Origin: Streptomyces sp. ITFR-21
GTDB taxonomy: Bacteria; Actinomycetota; Actinomycetes; Streptomycetales; Streptomycetaceae
Reading direction: 5' to 3'
DNA: 64,000 nucleotides
NCBI RefSeq assembly: GCF_031844685.1
Contig: NZ_CP134605.1
Coordinates: 4,957,001 to 5,021,000 of the forward strand
Shown here: positions 17,496 through 26,174 of the stretch, piece by piece
Position numbering within the stretch: the stretch's first letter is position 1
How the letters are laid out: each line of letters begins with the position of its first letter
Translations under genes and position numbers: made by a program
The notes under the pieces: generated by a model
The model's database searches: none
The model's input: the letters and a program-made list of their open reading frames with translations, nothing else
What the model was told of the DNA's origin: nothing

Positions 17496-19985
17496 TCACA
17501 GCGCCGGATCGCCGACGGGATCCACCGCGCGGGCGACGTTGACGCAGCGCAGCGCCGACGGCAGTGCCCCGTCGTCCCCGCCGTTCCAGCCGGTGACGTC
17601 GAACTCGACGCTCTCCCCGGGGAGCAGCGTGACCAGACCGCGGTCGGTACGGGCGTCCGGGTGCAGACGGTCGGCCTGCAGCAGCAGGTCCCGTACCAGG
17701 GTGTGCGCCGTGACCTTCACCCGTGCGTTGTCGCCCTCGGAGGTGACCTGGGTGGTCATCTCCGCGACCGGGTAGTCGAAGGCGTGGTCGGGGACCGCGA
17801 AATGCACGGCGCGCAGCCCGTCCGCGTCCGCGACGACGAACTCGCGCCGCGGATCGCCGCCGACCGCCAGCCGGTCGGGAAGGTCGAGGATGACGACCGA
17901 GCGTGCCGCCACCTCGACGGGGACGCGGTGTTCGGCGACCGCGCCGCCGTGGGCGTCGACCTGGCGCACGCGGGCCTGGCACCTCCAGGTCTCGCCGCCC
18001 TGGTTGACGGCGGCCAGGACGAGCCGTCCGTCCCGCGTCTGCAGTGTCAGCAGCCGGTCGGCGTAGAGGCGTTTGAGCTCGTGGTAGAGGGGCTTCTCGC
18101 GTCCGTCCCCGTCGATGGCGGCCCAAGAGGTGACGGGCCAGCAGTCGTTGAGCTGCCACAGGATCGTGCCGGCGCAGCGCGGCCAGTGCGAGCGCCAGTG
18201 CTCGACGCCGGTGGCGATGGCGCGGGCCTGGTTGAGCTGGGTGAGGTAGTGCCAGGTACCGAAGTCGGCGGGAGGCGCGAAGTGGTGGGCGAGGCCGCGG
18301 TCCAGCTTGCCGTTGCCGTCCTCGGCCTTCTGGTGGTGCAGCATGCCGGGGGAGTCCGGGGTCAGCGGCCGGTCGCTCAGCGCGCGGCGCAAGGTGGCGT
18401 ACGCGGGCGGTGCCTGCCAGCCGAACTCGGCGACGAACCGCGGTACGTCCGCCAGGTAGTCGGCGTAGTCCTCGCGGTTCCACACCTCCCACGAGTGGGC
18501 TGTGCCGTGGCCGGGGTCGTTGGGGTGCACGTCCCACGAGCCCGACCAGGGGCTGCCCGCCCAGTAGGGCCTGGTGGAGTCGGTCTCCGCGGTGATCCGG
18601 GGCAGCAGGTCGAGGTAGTACCCCTCACCCCAGGAGGCCCCGGCGAGCACCGGCTCCCAGTCCCAGTCCTTGAAGCCCCACAGGTTCTCGTTGTTGCCGT
18701 TCCACAGCACCAGCGACGGGTGCGGCATCAGCCTGACGACGTTCTCGCGGGCCTCGGCCTCGATCTCCGAGCGCAGCGGTTCGTCCTCGGGATAGGCGGC
18801 GCAGGCGAACAGGAAGTCCTGCCACACCATCAGCCCCAGCTCGTCGCATACCTCGTAGAAGTCCTCGCTCTCGTAGATCCCGCCGCCCCAGACCCGTACC
18901 AGGTCCACTCCGGCCTCCGCGGCCTGCTCCAGGCGCAGCCGGTAGCGCTCCGGCGTGACCCGGGACGGGAAGACGTCCTCGGGGATCCAGTTCACCCCCC
19001 TGGCGAACAGCGGGGTCCCGTTCACCGCCAGGGTGAAGGCGCTGCCGTGCTCGTCCGCAGCGGTGTCGAGCGTGACGGTACGGAAGCCGACGCCGCGCTC
19101 CCACGTGTCCAGGGTTTCGGCTCCGCCGGTGTCGGTGAGGGCGACGGCGCAGGTGTAGCGGCGCTGCTCGCCGTACCCGCGGGGCCACCACAGTTCGACG
19201 TCGGCGACCTCGGCACGCAGCGTCACCTGTGCTGCGCCTGGCGGGAGTTCGCCGTGTGCTTCGACACCCGCGACACCAAGACGCAGGCTCAGAGCGCGGT
19301 CGGACCCGCTCGCGGTCCGCTCGACGGACACCTGGACGGAAACGATTCCAGTGCCGTCCTCGCGGACGGTGATCTCCGGGCGGACCTCGGCGATCCGGGC
19401 CGTGGACCAGTGCTCCAGCCGGGGCAGGCGCCAGATGCCCGCGGTCACGAGGGTCGGTCCCCAGTCCCAGCCGAAGGAGCACGCCATCTTACGGATGAAC
19501 TGGAAGGGCTCCGCGTACGGGCCGGGCCGATCGCCCAACTGCGTGCGCAGCCGCTCGGCCTCCTGGTAGGCCGAGGTGAAGGCCACGGTGAGCGGCGCGG
19601 GACCCGAGCCGAGCGCCTCGGTGACGTCGAAGCGGTACGAGCGGTGCATGTTACGGGTGCGGCCCAGAACCGCCTTTCCGAGGCGGACCTCGGCCACGGT
19701 GTCGAGCCCGTCGAAGACCAGGTCGGTACGCTCGTGGCCGCCGGCGGCGGGCAGCTCGGTGCGGTAGATCCAGTCCGCCCGGCCCACCCAGGCCACGTCG
19801 GTCTCGTTGCTGTCGAGGAAGGGGTCGGGGATCAGGCCCGCGGTCAGCAGGTCGGTGTGCACGCAGCCTGGCACGCTCGCGGTGACGGGTCCGGCCGCCA
19901 GCGCGGACGGAGCTTGCGCGGGGAGGTGCCTGGAGGTGTCCAGGCTCAGGGTCCAGCCGCGGGTGAGCGGCGTGCTGACCTTCAT
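17496..19985 (-). CDS. GH2 beta-mannosidase
   Basis: This 829-residue protein lacks a signal peptide and should act in the cytoplasm, releasing mannose from imported manno-oligosaccharides. Domains in order are the N-terminal jelly roll (SVPGCVHTDLLTAGLIPDPF, VFDGLDTVAEVRLG), the immunoglobulin-like sandwich, the TIM barrel from about 300 (ARGVNWIPEDVFPSRV, WGGGIYESEDFYE) and C-terminal beta domains. The acid/base Glu lies in WNGNNEN near 432 and the nucleophile Glu in FVAEFGWQA near 519. Length and motifs fit bacterial GH2 mannosidases rather than galactosidases. ATG at 19983-19985 follows a 65-bp gap after the permease gene, so it is the last gene of the import operon. Confidence 0.93.
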   Translation of the reverse strand: MKVSTPLTRGWTLSLDTSRHLPAQAPSALAAGPVTASVPGCVHTDLLTAGLIPDPFLDSNETDVAWVGRADWIYRTELPAAGGHERTDLVFDGLDTVAEVRLGKAVLGRTRNMHRSYRFDVTEALGSGPAPLTVAFTSAYQEAERLRTQLGDRPGPYAEPFQFIRKMACSFGWDWGPTLVTAGIWRLPRLEHWSTARIAEVRPEITVREDGTGIVSVQVSVERTASGSDRALSLRLGVAGVEAHGELPPGAAQVTLRAEVADVELWWPRGYGEQRRYTCAVALTDTGGAETLDTWERGVGFRTVTLDTAADEHGSAFTLAVNGTPLFARGVNWIPEDVFPSRVTPERYRLRLEQAAEAGVDLVRVWGGGIYESEDFYEVCDELGLMVWQDFLFACAAYPEDEPLRSEIEAEARENVVRLMPHPSLVLWNGNNENLWGFKDWDWEPVLAGASWGEGYYLDLLPRITAETDSTRPYWAGSPWSGSWDVHPNDPGHGTAHSWEVWNREDYADYLADVPRFVAEFGWQAPPAYATLRRALSDRPLTPDSPGMLHHQKAEDGNGKLDRGLAHHFAPPADFGTWHYLTQLNQARAIATGVEHWRSHWPRCAGTILWQLNDCWPVTSWAAIDGDGREKPLYHELKRLYADRLLTLQTRDGRLVLAAVNQGGETWRCQARVRQVDAHGGAVAEHRVPVEVAARSVVILDLPDRLAVGGDPRREFVVADADGLRAVHFAVPDHAFDYPVAEMTTQVTSEGDNARVKVTAHTLVRDLLLQADRLHPDARTDRGLVTLLPGESVEFDVTGWNGGDDGALPSALRCVNVARAVDPVGDPAL

Positions 19986-20050
19986 TCGGTCTCCTTGGGC
20001 CTGATGAGGGCTCGGCTGTAGAGGGGCGATGCGCGGCGGTGGCGGTGGGG

Positions 20051-20938
20051 CTACTTGGTTGCGCCGGCGGCGAAGCCGTTGTAGATGAAGCGCTGCAGTG
20101 CCAGGAAGACGACCAGGCTCGGGATGATCACCAGTGCGGCGCCTGCCGAGATGACTTCCCAGTGGGCGCCGTACGGGCCTTTGAACCGGAACAGTGAGGT
20201 CGAGATCGTGCCGAGGTTGTCGTCCGGCATGTACAGGAAGGGGATGTAGAAGTCGTTGTAGATGGCGACGCCCTTGATGATCACAACGGTGGCGACGGCC
20301 GGCTTGAGCAGCGGCATGACGATGCGCCAGTAGATCGTGAAGGAGTTCGCGCCGTCGATCCGGGCGGCCTCGTCCAGGGAGATCGGGACGGAGCGGATGA
20401 ACTGCAGGAAGATGTAGATGGACACGATGTCGGTGCCCATGTAGAGCAGGACCGGCGCCCACCGGGTGTCCATCACGCCGAGGTTGTTGACGATCTGGTA
20501 GGTGGCGACCTGGGTGGTGACGCCCGGCACCAGTGACGCGATCAGAAAGGCCGTCATCACCGACTTCTTGAAGCGGAAGTGGAAGCGGTCGATCGCATAG
20601 GCGGTCATCGAGCCGATCAGCACGGTGCCGAGCACGGAGAAGAAGAGAATGAACGTGGTGTTCCACAGGGCGCGCAGCATGTGTCCGTCGGTGAACGCTA
20701 CGGCGTAGTTGTGGAAGTTCAGCCAGTTGTCCGGGGCGGCCAGAGCGCCGCCGCCGGCCATCTCCTCGCCGGTGCGCAGCGAGGTGAGCAGCACCGCGGC
20801 CAACGGCACCAGGACGACCGCGCCGGCCAGCACCAGCGAGAGGTACTTCAGGAACACCGCGACCCGGCTGCGCAGGGGCGTCGACCGGCCGCGGGGACGG
20901 GGATACCGCTCGATGGCCGGACCGCTGAGTACGGTCAT
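20051..20938 (-). CDS. CUT1 sugar ABC transporter permease (MalG type)
   Basis: This 295-residue protein has six predicted membrane segments and the EAA loop with SLDEAARIDGANSFTIYWRI, which contacts the ATPase. The length and the C-terminal position fit the MalG-type partner of a CUT1 importer. Its ATG overlaps the upstream permease stop (ATGA), indicating coupled translation. No ATPase gene is in the operon; in Streptomyces such importers usually share the multifunctional ATPase MsiK encoded elsewhere. Confidence 0.92.
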   Translation of the reverse strand: MTVLSGPAIERYPRPRGRSTPLRSRVAVFLKYLSLVLAGAVVLVPLAAVLLTSLRTGEEMAGGGALAAPDNWLNFHNYAVAFTDGHMLRALWNTTFILFFSVLGTVLIGSMTAYAIDRFHFRFKKSVMTAFLIASLVPGVTTQVATYQIVNNLGVMDTRWAPVLLYMGTDIVSIYIFLQFIRSVPISLDEAARIDGANSFTIYWRIVMPLLKPAVATVVIIKGVAIYNDFYIPFLYMPDDNLGTISTSLFRFKGPYGAHWEVISAGAALVIIPSLVVFLALQRFIYNGFAAGATK

Positions 20939-21906
20939 GACTGTTCCACCCTCTCGTCGGGAAACAGCAGGCGCTGGAACCAGGTCACGACCAGCACGAT
21001 CGCCAGCAGCACCATGGCTGCGGCCGAGGCCAGCCCGGTCTTGTTGAAGTTGAAGGCGAGTTTGATCGTCTGGATCACGAAGGTCTCGCTGTTGTTGGAG
21101 CCGCCGGTCATGATGAACGGGATCTCGAAGACCGACAGCGACCCGGAGATGGCCAGGATCACGCTGAGGCTGATGATCGGCCGGATGCTCGGCGCGATCA
21201 CGTGGCGGAACTGCTGCCAGCGGCTCGCGCCGTCCAGCGCGGCTGCCTCGTACAGCTGCGGCGGAACGGACTGGATCGCGCCGATGAACAGCACCATGTT
21301 CACGCCCATGAAGCGCCACACCGACACCCCCGCCAGCGAGGTGTTCACCAGGTGCGGGTCGCCCAGCCACAGGTGCGGCCCGGCGCCGAACCAGCCCAGC
21401 ACGGTGTCGAGGGTCCCGCCGGGCTGGAAGAAGTACAGGAACACGAAGCCGACGGCGACCCCGTTGATCAGGTAGGGGAAGAACAGCAGGCCCTTGAACA
21501 GGTTGCGCAGGCGGGTGTTGAAGCTGAGGACGGTGGCGAAGTACAGCGCGGCGCAGATCTGCACGACCGACGCCCCCAGGTAGAACAGGCTGACCCAGAA
21601 CACCTGGAACAGCTGCGGCCGGGTGAACAGGTCCGTGTAGTTCTCCAGTCCCACCCAGTTGCGGGTGGGACTGATGCCGTCCCAGTCGGTGAAGCTGTAG
21701 CCGAACATGTTCACCACGGGCAGCCAGGTGAACACCACCAGCAGCACGAGCGGCGCCAGCAGGTACAGCCAGGGGGTGAACCACCAGGCGCCTCTTCTGC
21801 GCCGCGGACCCGGCCGTCGGGGCGGTTCCTTCGCGGGGGAGCCAGCCGCGTCCGGCGGTCCGCTGCGGGCGGGAGGCGTACGGCTCACGGTCCGCGGTGC
21901 GCTCAT
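20935..21906 (-). CDS. CUT1 sugar ABC transporter permease (MalF type)
   Basis: This 323-residue permease has a Pro/Arg-rich cytoplasmic N-terminus, then LLAPLVLLVVFTWLPVV as first helix. Its EAA loop is VPPQLYEAAALDGASRWQQF. AAGD-like SLSVFEIPFIMTGGSNNSE matches MalF-type proteins. ATG at 21904-21906 has AAGGA upstream. It lies between the binding-protein gene and the second permease and forms one importer with them, probably for manno-oligosaccharides. Confidence 0.92.
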   Translation of the reverse strand: MSAPRTVSRTPPARSGPPDAAGSPAKEPPRRPGPRRRRGAWWFTPWLYLLAPLVLLVVFTWLPVVNMFGYSFTDWDGISPTRNWVGLENYTDLFTRPQLFQVFWVSLFYLGASVVQICAALYFATVLSFNTRLRNLFKGLLFFPYLINGVAVGFVFLYFFQPGGTLDTVLGWFGAGPHLWLGDPHLVNTSLAGVSVWRFMGVNMVLFIGAIQSVPPQLYEAAALDGASRWQQFRHVIAPSIRPIISLSVILAISGSLSVFEIPFIMTGGSNNSETFVIQTIKLAFNFNKTGLASAAAMVLLAIVLVVTWFQRLLFPDERVEQS

Positions 21907-22003
21907 GAGGTCCTTCTTCCGGTCGCCGCATGTCGGGGCGGCAGGTCTGTGTGCTGGCGGGGGACACGCGCCCGCGCCGATGCGGGGCCGGGCTCCCACG
22001 GGG

Positions 22004-22051
22004 GTCACCACCGCTCCGGCCCGACCGGCGTCGGACCGGAGCGGTGGTGAC
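22004..22051 (-). terminator. Perfect 16-bp intercistronic hairpin between binding-protein and permease genes
   Basis: GTCACCACCGCTCCGG and its exact complement CCGGAGCGGTGGTGAC flank a 16-base loop, 13 bp after the binding-protein stop and about 100 bp before the first permease start. Such hairpins in sugar import operons usually attenuate transcription or protect upstream mRNA, giving more binding protein than permease. Confidence 0.7.
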
Positions 22052-22063
22052 GCGAACGCCTGG

Positions 22064-23380
22064 TCAGCCGACGGTGCCCTGGGCGTCGGACCACTTCTTG
22101 TTGAGGTCCTTGAAGATGCCGTCGATGTCGCCGCCGGCCGCTCCGCGGGCGACGTCCACGATGTGCTGCGGATAGTCCTGGTTGTTCAGGCCGATCTCGG
22201 ACGCCTTGTCGATCTCGTCGACCGCCGCGGTCTTGCCGTACGCCATCGGTACGAACTTCACGCCCGCGTCCTGGAAGGGCTTGAGGTCGGCGGGCAGCGC
22301 CGAGCCCTTGACCGAGGAGATGGACAGGGTGGCCTGCGCGTCGCCGGACCTGTTGATGAACCAGTCGATCCAGGCGCGGGCGGCCGGCTTGTTCCTGGAG
22401 TGGACGTTGACCGCGTACTGGTAGTCCGGGCGGACGACGGAGCAGAAGTGCCCGTCCTTCTGGGTCGGGAAGGGCATGAAGCCGATGTCATCGGCGTTCT
22501 TGCCGGCCTTCTTCGCCGCGTCCTGCATCTGCACCACGGCCCAGGAGCCCAGCCACATGGCGCCGACCTTCCCGGTGCCGATCAGGGCCTTGGAGTTCTC
22601 CCAGTTGGTGGTGTTGGGATCGGCCTCCGACAGCTTGTCGTGCACGATGCCGTACAGCAGGGTGTCGACGGTGTTGAGATCCTGGCCGGGCGCCCAGGGC
22701 TCCTTGGTGTCGGCGAGCTTGTCGTTGGCGGCCGGGTCGCAGCTCGGCGAACCGAGGGCGTTGCCCCAGTTGGTCAGCGGCCAGCCGTCGTGGTAGTTCG
22801 TGTAGTACGGCGTCGCGGCGGTCTTGGCCTTGATCGCCTTCAAATCGTCGATGAACTGCTGCGGGGTGGTGGGCCAGTCGGTGATCCCGGCCTGCTTCCA
22901 CACGGCCTTGTTGTAGACGAAGCCGTTGGCCGTACCGATGTTGGCGATGCCGTAGACGTTCCCGCCGACGGTCGCGTGGTCGGTGAAGTCGTACGTCTTC
23001 GACAGGTCCGAGGACGTGCCCAGCGGGGCGAAGAACGTCGGATACTGCTTCAGCGGAACCGAGTTGGGGATCGACAGCACGTCCCCGTAGTTCTTGCTGT
23101 TCAGCCGGATCCTGACGTCACCCTCGTAGTCGGTGAGGCCCTGGAACTTCACCCTCACACGCGGGTAGATCTTGTTGAACGCCGCCGCGTACCTCTTCGC
23201 CGTGCCGTCCTGCACCTGGTCCGTGCGGTTGGTGAGCACCGTGATCGTGCCGGTCACCTTCGAGGGGTCGCCGGGCACCTTCGCCGCGCCGGCGGACGCG
23301 CCGCCGCCGCTTCCCCCGCCGCAGGCCGCCAGGGCCATGGCGAGGACCACGCCGGTGGCCGCTAGAGCTGTTCTTCGCAT
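22064..23380 (-). CDS. Sugar-binding lipoprotein of the CUT1 importer
   Basis: This 438-residue extracellular binding protein begins with a lipoprotein signal (lipobox LAAC near 30) and a Gly/Ser/Ala linker. The SBP_bac_1 fold is seen in GTITVLTNRTDQ, YAAAFNKIYPRVRVKFQG, YGIANIGTANGFVYNKAVWK and KVGAMWLGSWAVVQMQDA. ATG at 23378-23380 has AAGGAG eight bases upstream. It is the first gene of an operon with two permeases and beta-mannosidase, so manno-oligosaccharides are the likely ligands. A copy of the locus-wide DNA element lies about 125 bp upstream. Confidence 0.92.
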   Translation of the reverse strand: MRRTALAATGVVLAMALAACGGGSGGGASAGAAKVPGDPSKVTGTITVLTNRTDQVQDGTAKRYAAAFNKIYPRVRVKFQGLTDYEGDVRIRLNSKNYGDVLSIPNSVPLKQYPTFFAPLGTSSDLSKTYDFTDHATVGGNVYGIANIGTANGFVYNKAVWKQAGITDWPTTPQQFIDDLKAIKAKTAATPYYTNYHDGWPLTNWGNALGSPSCDPAANDKLADTKEPWAPGQDLNTVDTLLYGIVHDKLSEADPNTTNWENSKALIGTGKVGAMWLGSWAVVQMQDAAKKAGKNADDIGFMPFPTQKDGHFCSVVRPDYQYAVNVHSRNKPAARAWIDWFINRSGDAQATLSISSVKGSALPADLKPFQDAGVKFVPMAYGKTAAVDEIDKASEIGLNNQDYPQHIVDVARGAAGGDIDGIFKDLNKKWSDAQGTVG

Positions 23381-23502
23381 GCCGATCCCACTCCTTGTTG
23401 CTGTACGAAAGGCGCCGCACTGCATGCCGCGCAGCGACGGACGTCTCGTCGTCGGGGCGAAGCGGCTGACGGTTGCTCAACGTAGACGGAACATCTGCAC
23501 GT

Positions 23503-23527
23503 GTCCATAGAACGGTCTAGTTTTATG
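23503..23527. promoter_or_regulatory. Locus-wide operator-like element, copy 1
   Basis: GTCCATAGAACGGTCTAG is followed by TTTTATG. It shares the half GTCCATAGA-CGxT with copies at 27724, 33992 and (inverted) 32763. It is placed about 125 bp upstream of the sugar-binding-protein start, as expected for a LacI-type operator. Confidence 0.55.
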
Positions 23528-23766
23528 CGAGCGTGATGTTCCTGCCCGTTCGGGAAATCGATGACTGCGTCTTTGTTCTACGGAACGGCCCTGGCCACTG
23601 CCATCGCTCCCGGTACCGATGAAACCGGTGCCCTCGGGCGGCGGGTCGACGGCCCACCTGCCGGCTGGGTTCAATCCGCATTGGCTAGAACGCACAAGTA
23701 CGGCGCCGGGCCCGCAGCCGCGGTGTGACGCGCCTGCGGGCCGTGCGCCGCGGTGTACGACCTCCG
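23528..23766. other. Intergenic region between importer operon and downstream secreted enzyme
   Basis: This gap holds upstream sequence of the leftward importer operon and the 3' flank of the leftward GH18-CBM13-CE1 gene. No coding motif is visible. Confidence 0.5.
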
Positions 23767-26130
23767 TCAGGAGGACTGCGGCATGGGGTGCTGCTGGAAG
23801 AACTGCCACATCAGGCTGTCGGCGCTGATCTCGTGGGTGACGGTGCCGTTGCCGTTGTCCTGGGGGGAGTCCGGCCAGGTGTGCCCGCCGTTGGACACGG
23901 TGTAGAGCCGGACGTCCGCCCCGTCCCGGCAGCCGCTGTACACGGTCTCCTGGACGTGGACGCTGACCTGGCCGGCGGTCGGTCCCGTCGTGCAGCCGTT
24001 CAGGGCCGCCCAGCGCTGCTGCGCCACGGGCACCGAGTAGCCCCACGCCCCGCTGTCACCACCGCCGTCGTACGGGTTCGTGCCGTCCTGCTGACCGTGG
24101 AAGGCGATCACCGGGACCGCGCGCGACGGCGTGCAGGTCGAGGAGTCCGGGCGGCTGCCGTCCGCGGGGTCGGGCCGGCCCGCCCGGACGCCGGAGACCG
24201 GGGCGATCGCGGCGACCCTGTCGGCGAGCGCGCACCCCAGGGCGGAGGTCATCCGGCCGCCGCCGGAGTACCCGGTGGCGTACACCCGGGCCGGGTCGAC
24301 GCAGGCGCCGGTGGTCAGGGTGTCGATGACCTGCCGCAGGAAGCCGACGTCGTCACGGGTGCCGCTCGGCGTGACGTAGGGGACGTTCCAGATGTAGCCG
24401 CTGCCGGCGGGCACCACCCCGGTGGGGGCGGCCACGATGAAGCCGTTGGCATCGGCCGTGGGCGCCAGGTTGCTGTACGACAGCTGCCCGGCGCCGGTGC
24501 CCTGACTGCCGTGCAGGTCCAGCACCAGCGGCAGCCGCGCACCCGCCGAGCGTCCCGGGATGTGCACCAGGACCTGGTACGTCTTCCCGCCGAAGGACAC
24601 CGGCGTGTCGTACTGGCCACTGCTCAGGCCGGGAGTGCACGAACCGGGCGGGGGAGTGGTGCCGCCTCCTCCCGTGGGGAGGTGCCAGGTCTGCCAGGGG
24701 TTGGTGTTGCGGTCCCAGATCTGGAGGCGGGTGCCGTTGGCGGTGTTGCCGCCGGGGGCGTCGAGGTAGCGGCCGGACTGGGGGTTCCTCAGGTGTCCGT
24801 CGGTCTCGGCGGTCCACTGCTGGGCGCCGGAGCCGTTGCAGTCCCAGAGCTGCAGCTTCGTGCCGTTGGCGGTGCCCTGCCCGGTCACGTCCAGGCACTT
24901 GCCCAGCGCCCGGACCGTCCCGTCGCCACCGACGGTCCAGGACTGCGCCGCACTGCCGTTGCAGTCGTACAACTGCACCGCCGTCCCGTTCGCCGTGCCG
25001 GCCGACGCCACATCCACACACTTACCGCCCACACCCGTGACCACACCCGTGACCACACCCGTGGCCACACCCGTGACCACACCCGTGGCCGGGGTGGGCG
25101 CCGGTGTGGCGCCGCCTCCGGTGATGCCGTTGAAGATGCTGGAGAACTGGTACTGGGACTGGGAGGTGCCGCTGCAGGAGTCGGAGAGCTGGCCGTTGCC
25201 GGAGCAGGCCTTGTCGCGGCCGAGGGACCAGAAGGACAGTTCCTGGATGCCGTTGGTCTTGGCGAAGTTCGCCACGTCGGTGGCGTCGGAGGTGGAGAAG
25301 ACCTTGCCGGTGGTGTCGTTCACGCCGATCATGGGGGTGCTGCCCTCCATCGCCCACAGCTGCGCGGAGGTCCTGGTGTTCCAGATCTGGCCGAGCTGGG
25401 TGTGCAGGGCGTTGGCGGCGCTGATCGCGGCGTTGCCCGTGTCCGTCGCGGAGCCGTAGTCCATCGTCATGATGTTGACGAGGTTGACGTTCAGGCCGTT
25501 GCTCTTGGCGTTGTTCAGGATGGCGGTGCCGTTGGACTCCAGGCCCGTCGGGTTCGCCGGCAGGGTGTAGTCGATGTCGAGCTTCCTGCCGGCCACGGCG
25601 TACTCCTGCTGGAGCTGGGCGAGGGCCTGGTTCCGCCGGGTGTTGGCCGTGGTGTTGCTCAGCGCGCTGCCCTCGATGTCGAAGTCGAGGCGGGTGAGGT
25701 TGAGCCCGTCGATGACCCGCTTGTACTGGGTCTTCAGCGCCGCCACCGAGGTGCAGGAGATGCCGATCTCGGTGCCGGACGCGCCGCCGAAGGAGGCGAT
25801 GACGTCGCCGCCGCCGGCCCGCAGGCTGTTGATGGCCGACGTCCAACCGGAGTCGGTGACGGAGGTGTCACCGTTGAAGGTGGCGTTGCAGCCGCCGCCG
25901 TCGATGACGAACGCGAGCGTGAAGTACTTCAGCCTCGTCGCGTTCTTCACCGCCGCCAGCGCCGCCGGCGAGTTCCCCACCTCGGCATACGGCGCCGCGT
26001 ACTGAGCGGGAAAACCGGGACCGGCGTTGGCCGCGGCCTGGGCCGTACCACCGGTCGCCAGCAGCACACCGGAAGCAAGAGCGGCCGCCGATGCCAGGGC
26101 GGCCACTGACCGCATGTTCCGTCGGTACAT
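23767..26130 (-). CDS. Secreted fusion: GH18 chitinase domain, CBM13 lectin, CE1/PHB-depolymerase-like esterase
   Basis: This 787-residue secreted protein has a signal peptide ending near GTAQAA. A GH18 domain follows (about 35-335) with the catalytic motif LDFDIEGS near 148-152 (DxxDxDxE type, Glu as acid). A TGVVTG-repeat linker leads to a ricin-B/CBM13 lectin (about 365-485, QxW repeats). A GTTPPPG linker then leads to a CE1/LpqC-like serine esterase (about 497-787) with oxyanion strand LDLHGSQ, nucleophile YSGGGRM near 622 and His GGHTWPDS near 752. ATG at 26128-26130 has GGAAG upstream. GH18 with an esterase is an unusual pairing; the lectin cassette is almost identical to that of two mannanases here, suggesting a recombination origin. 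Confidence 0.88.
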   Translation of the reverse strand: MYRRNMRSVAALASAAALASGVLLATGGTAQAAANAGPGFPAQYAAPYAEVGNSPAALAAVKNATRLKYFTLAFVIDGGGCNATFNGDTSVTDSGWTSAINSLRAGGGDVIASFGGASGTEIGISCTSVAALKTQYKRVIDGLNLTRLDFDIEGSALSNTTANTRRNQALAQLQQEYAVAGRKLDIDYTLPANPTGLESNGTAILNNAKSNGLNVNLVNIMTMDYGSATDTGNAAISAANALHTQLGQIWNTRTSAQLWAMEGSTPMIGVNDTTGKVFSTSDATDVANFAKTNGIQELSFWSLGRDKACSGNGQLSDSCSGTSQSQYQFSSIFNGITGGGATPAPTPATGVVTGVATGVVTGVVTGVGGKCVDVASAGTANGTAVQLYDCNGSAAQSWTVGGDGTVRALGKCLDVTGQGTANGTKLQLWDCNGSGAQQWTAETDGHLRNPQSGRYLDAPGGNTANGTRLQIWDRNTNPWQTWHLPTGGGGTTPPPGSCTPGLSSGQYDTPVSFGGKTYQVLVHIPGRSAGARLPLVLDLHGSQGTGAGQLSYSNLAPTADANGFIVAAPTGVVPAGSGYIWNVPYVTPSGTRDDVGFLRQVIDTLTTGACVDPARVYATGYSGGGRMTSALGCALADRVAAIAPVSGVRAGRPDPADGSRPDSSTCTPSRAVPVIAFHGQQDGTNPYDGGGDSGAWGYSVPVAQQRWAALNGCTTGPTAGQVSVHVQETVYSGCRDGADVRLYTVSNGGHTWPDSPQDNGNGTVTHEISADSLMWQFFQQHPMPQSS
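24675..25040. repeat. CBM13 cassette, copy in the fusion gene
   Basis: About 365 bp encoding the ricin-B lectin are identical, apart from one base I can find, to the complement of the cassettes at 29145-29643 and 30727-31225. The identity includes synonymous positions, so sequence exchange was recent. Confidence 0.85.
25031..25090. repeat. Five tandem copies of a 12-bp linker unit (ACACCCGTGACC)
   Basis: The 12-bp unit ACACCCGTGACC or ACACCCGTGGCC repeats five times in frame and encodes TGVVTGVATGVV-type linker between the GH18 and lectin domains. The unit derives from the linker start of the CBM13 cassette, which has it only about once in the mannanase genes. Confidence 0.9.
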
Positions 26131-26174
26131 ACGACTTCCAGGGGAAGTGGGTGCCGGTGCGACACCGGTGGGGG

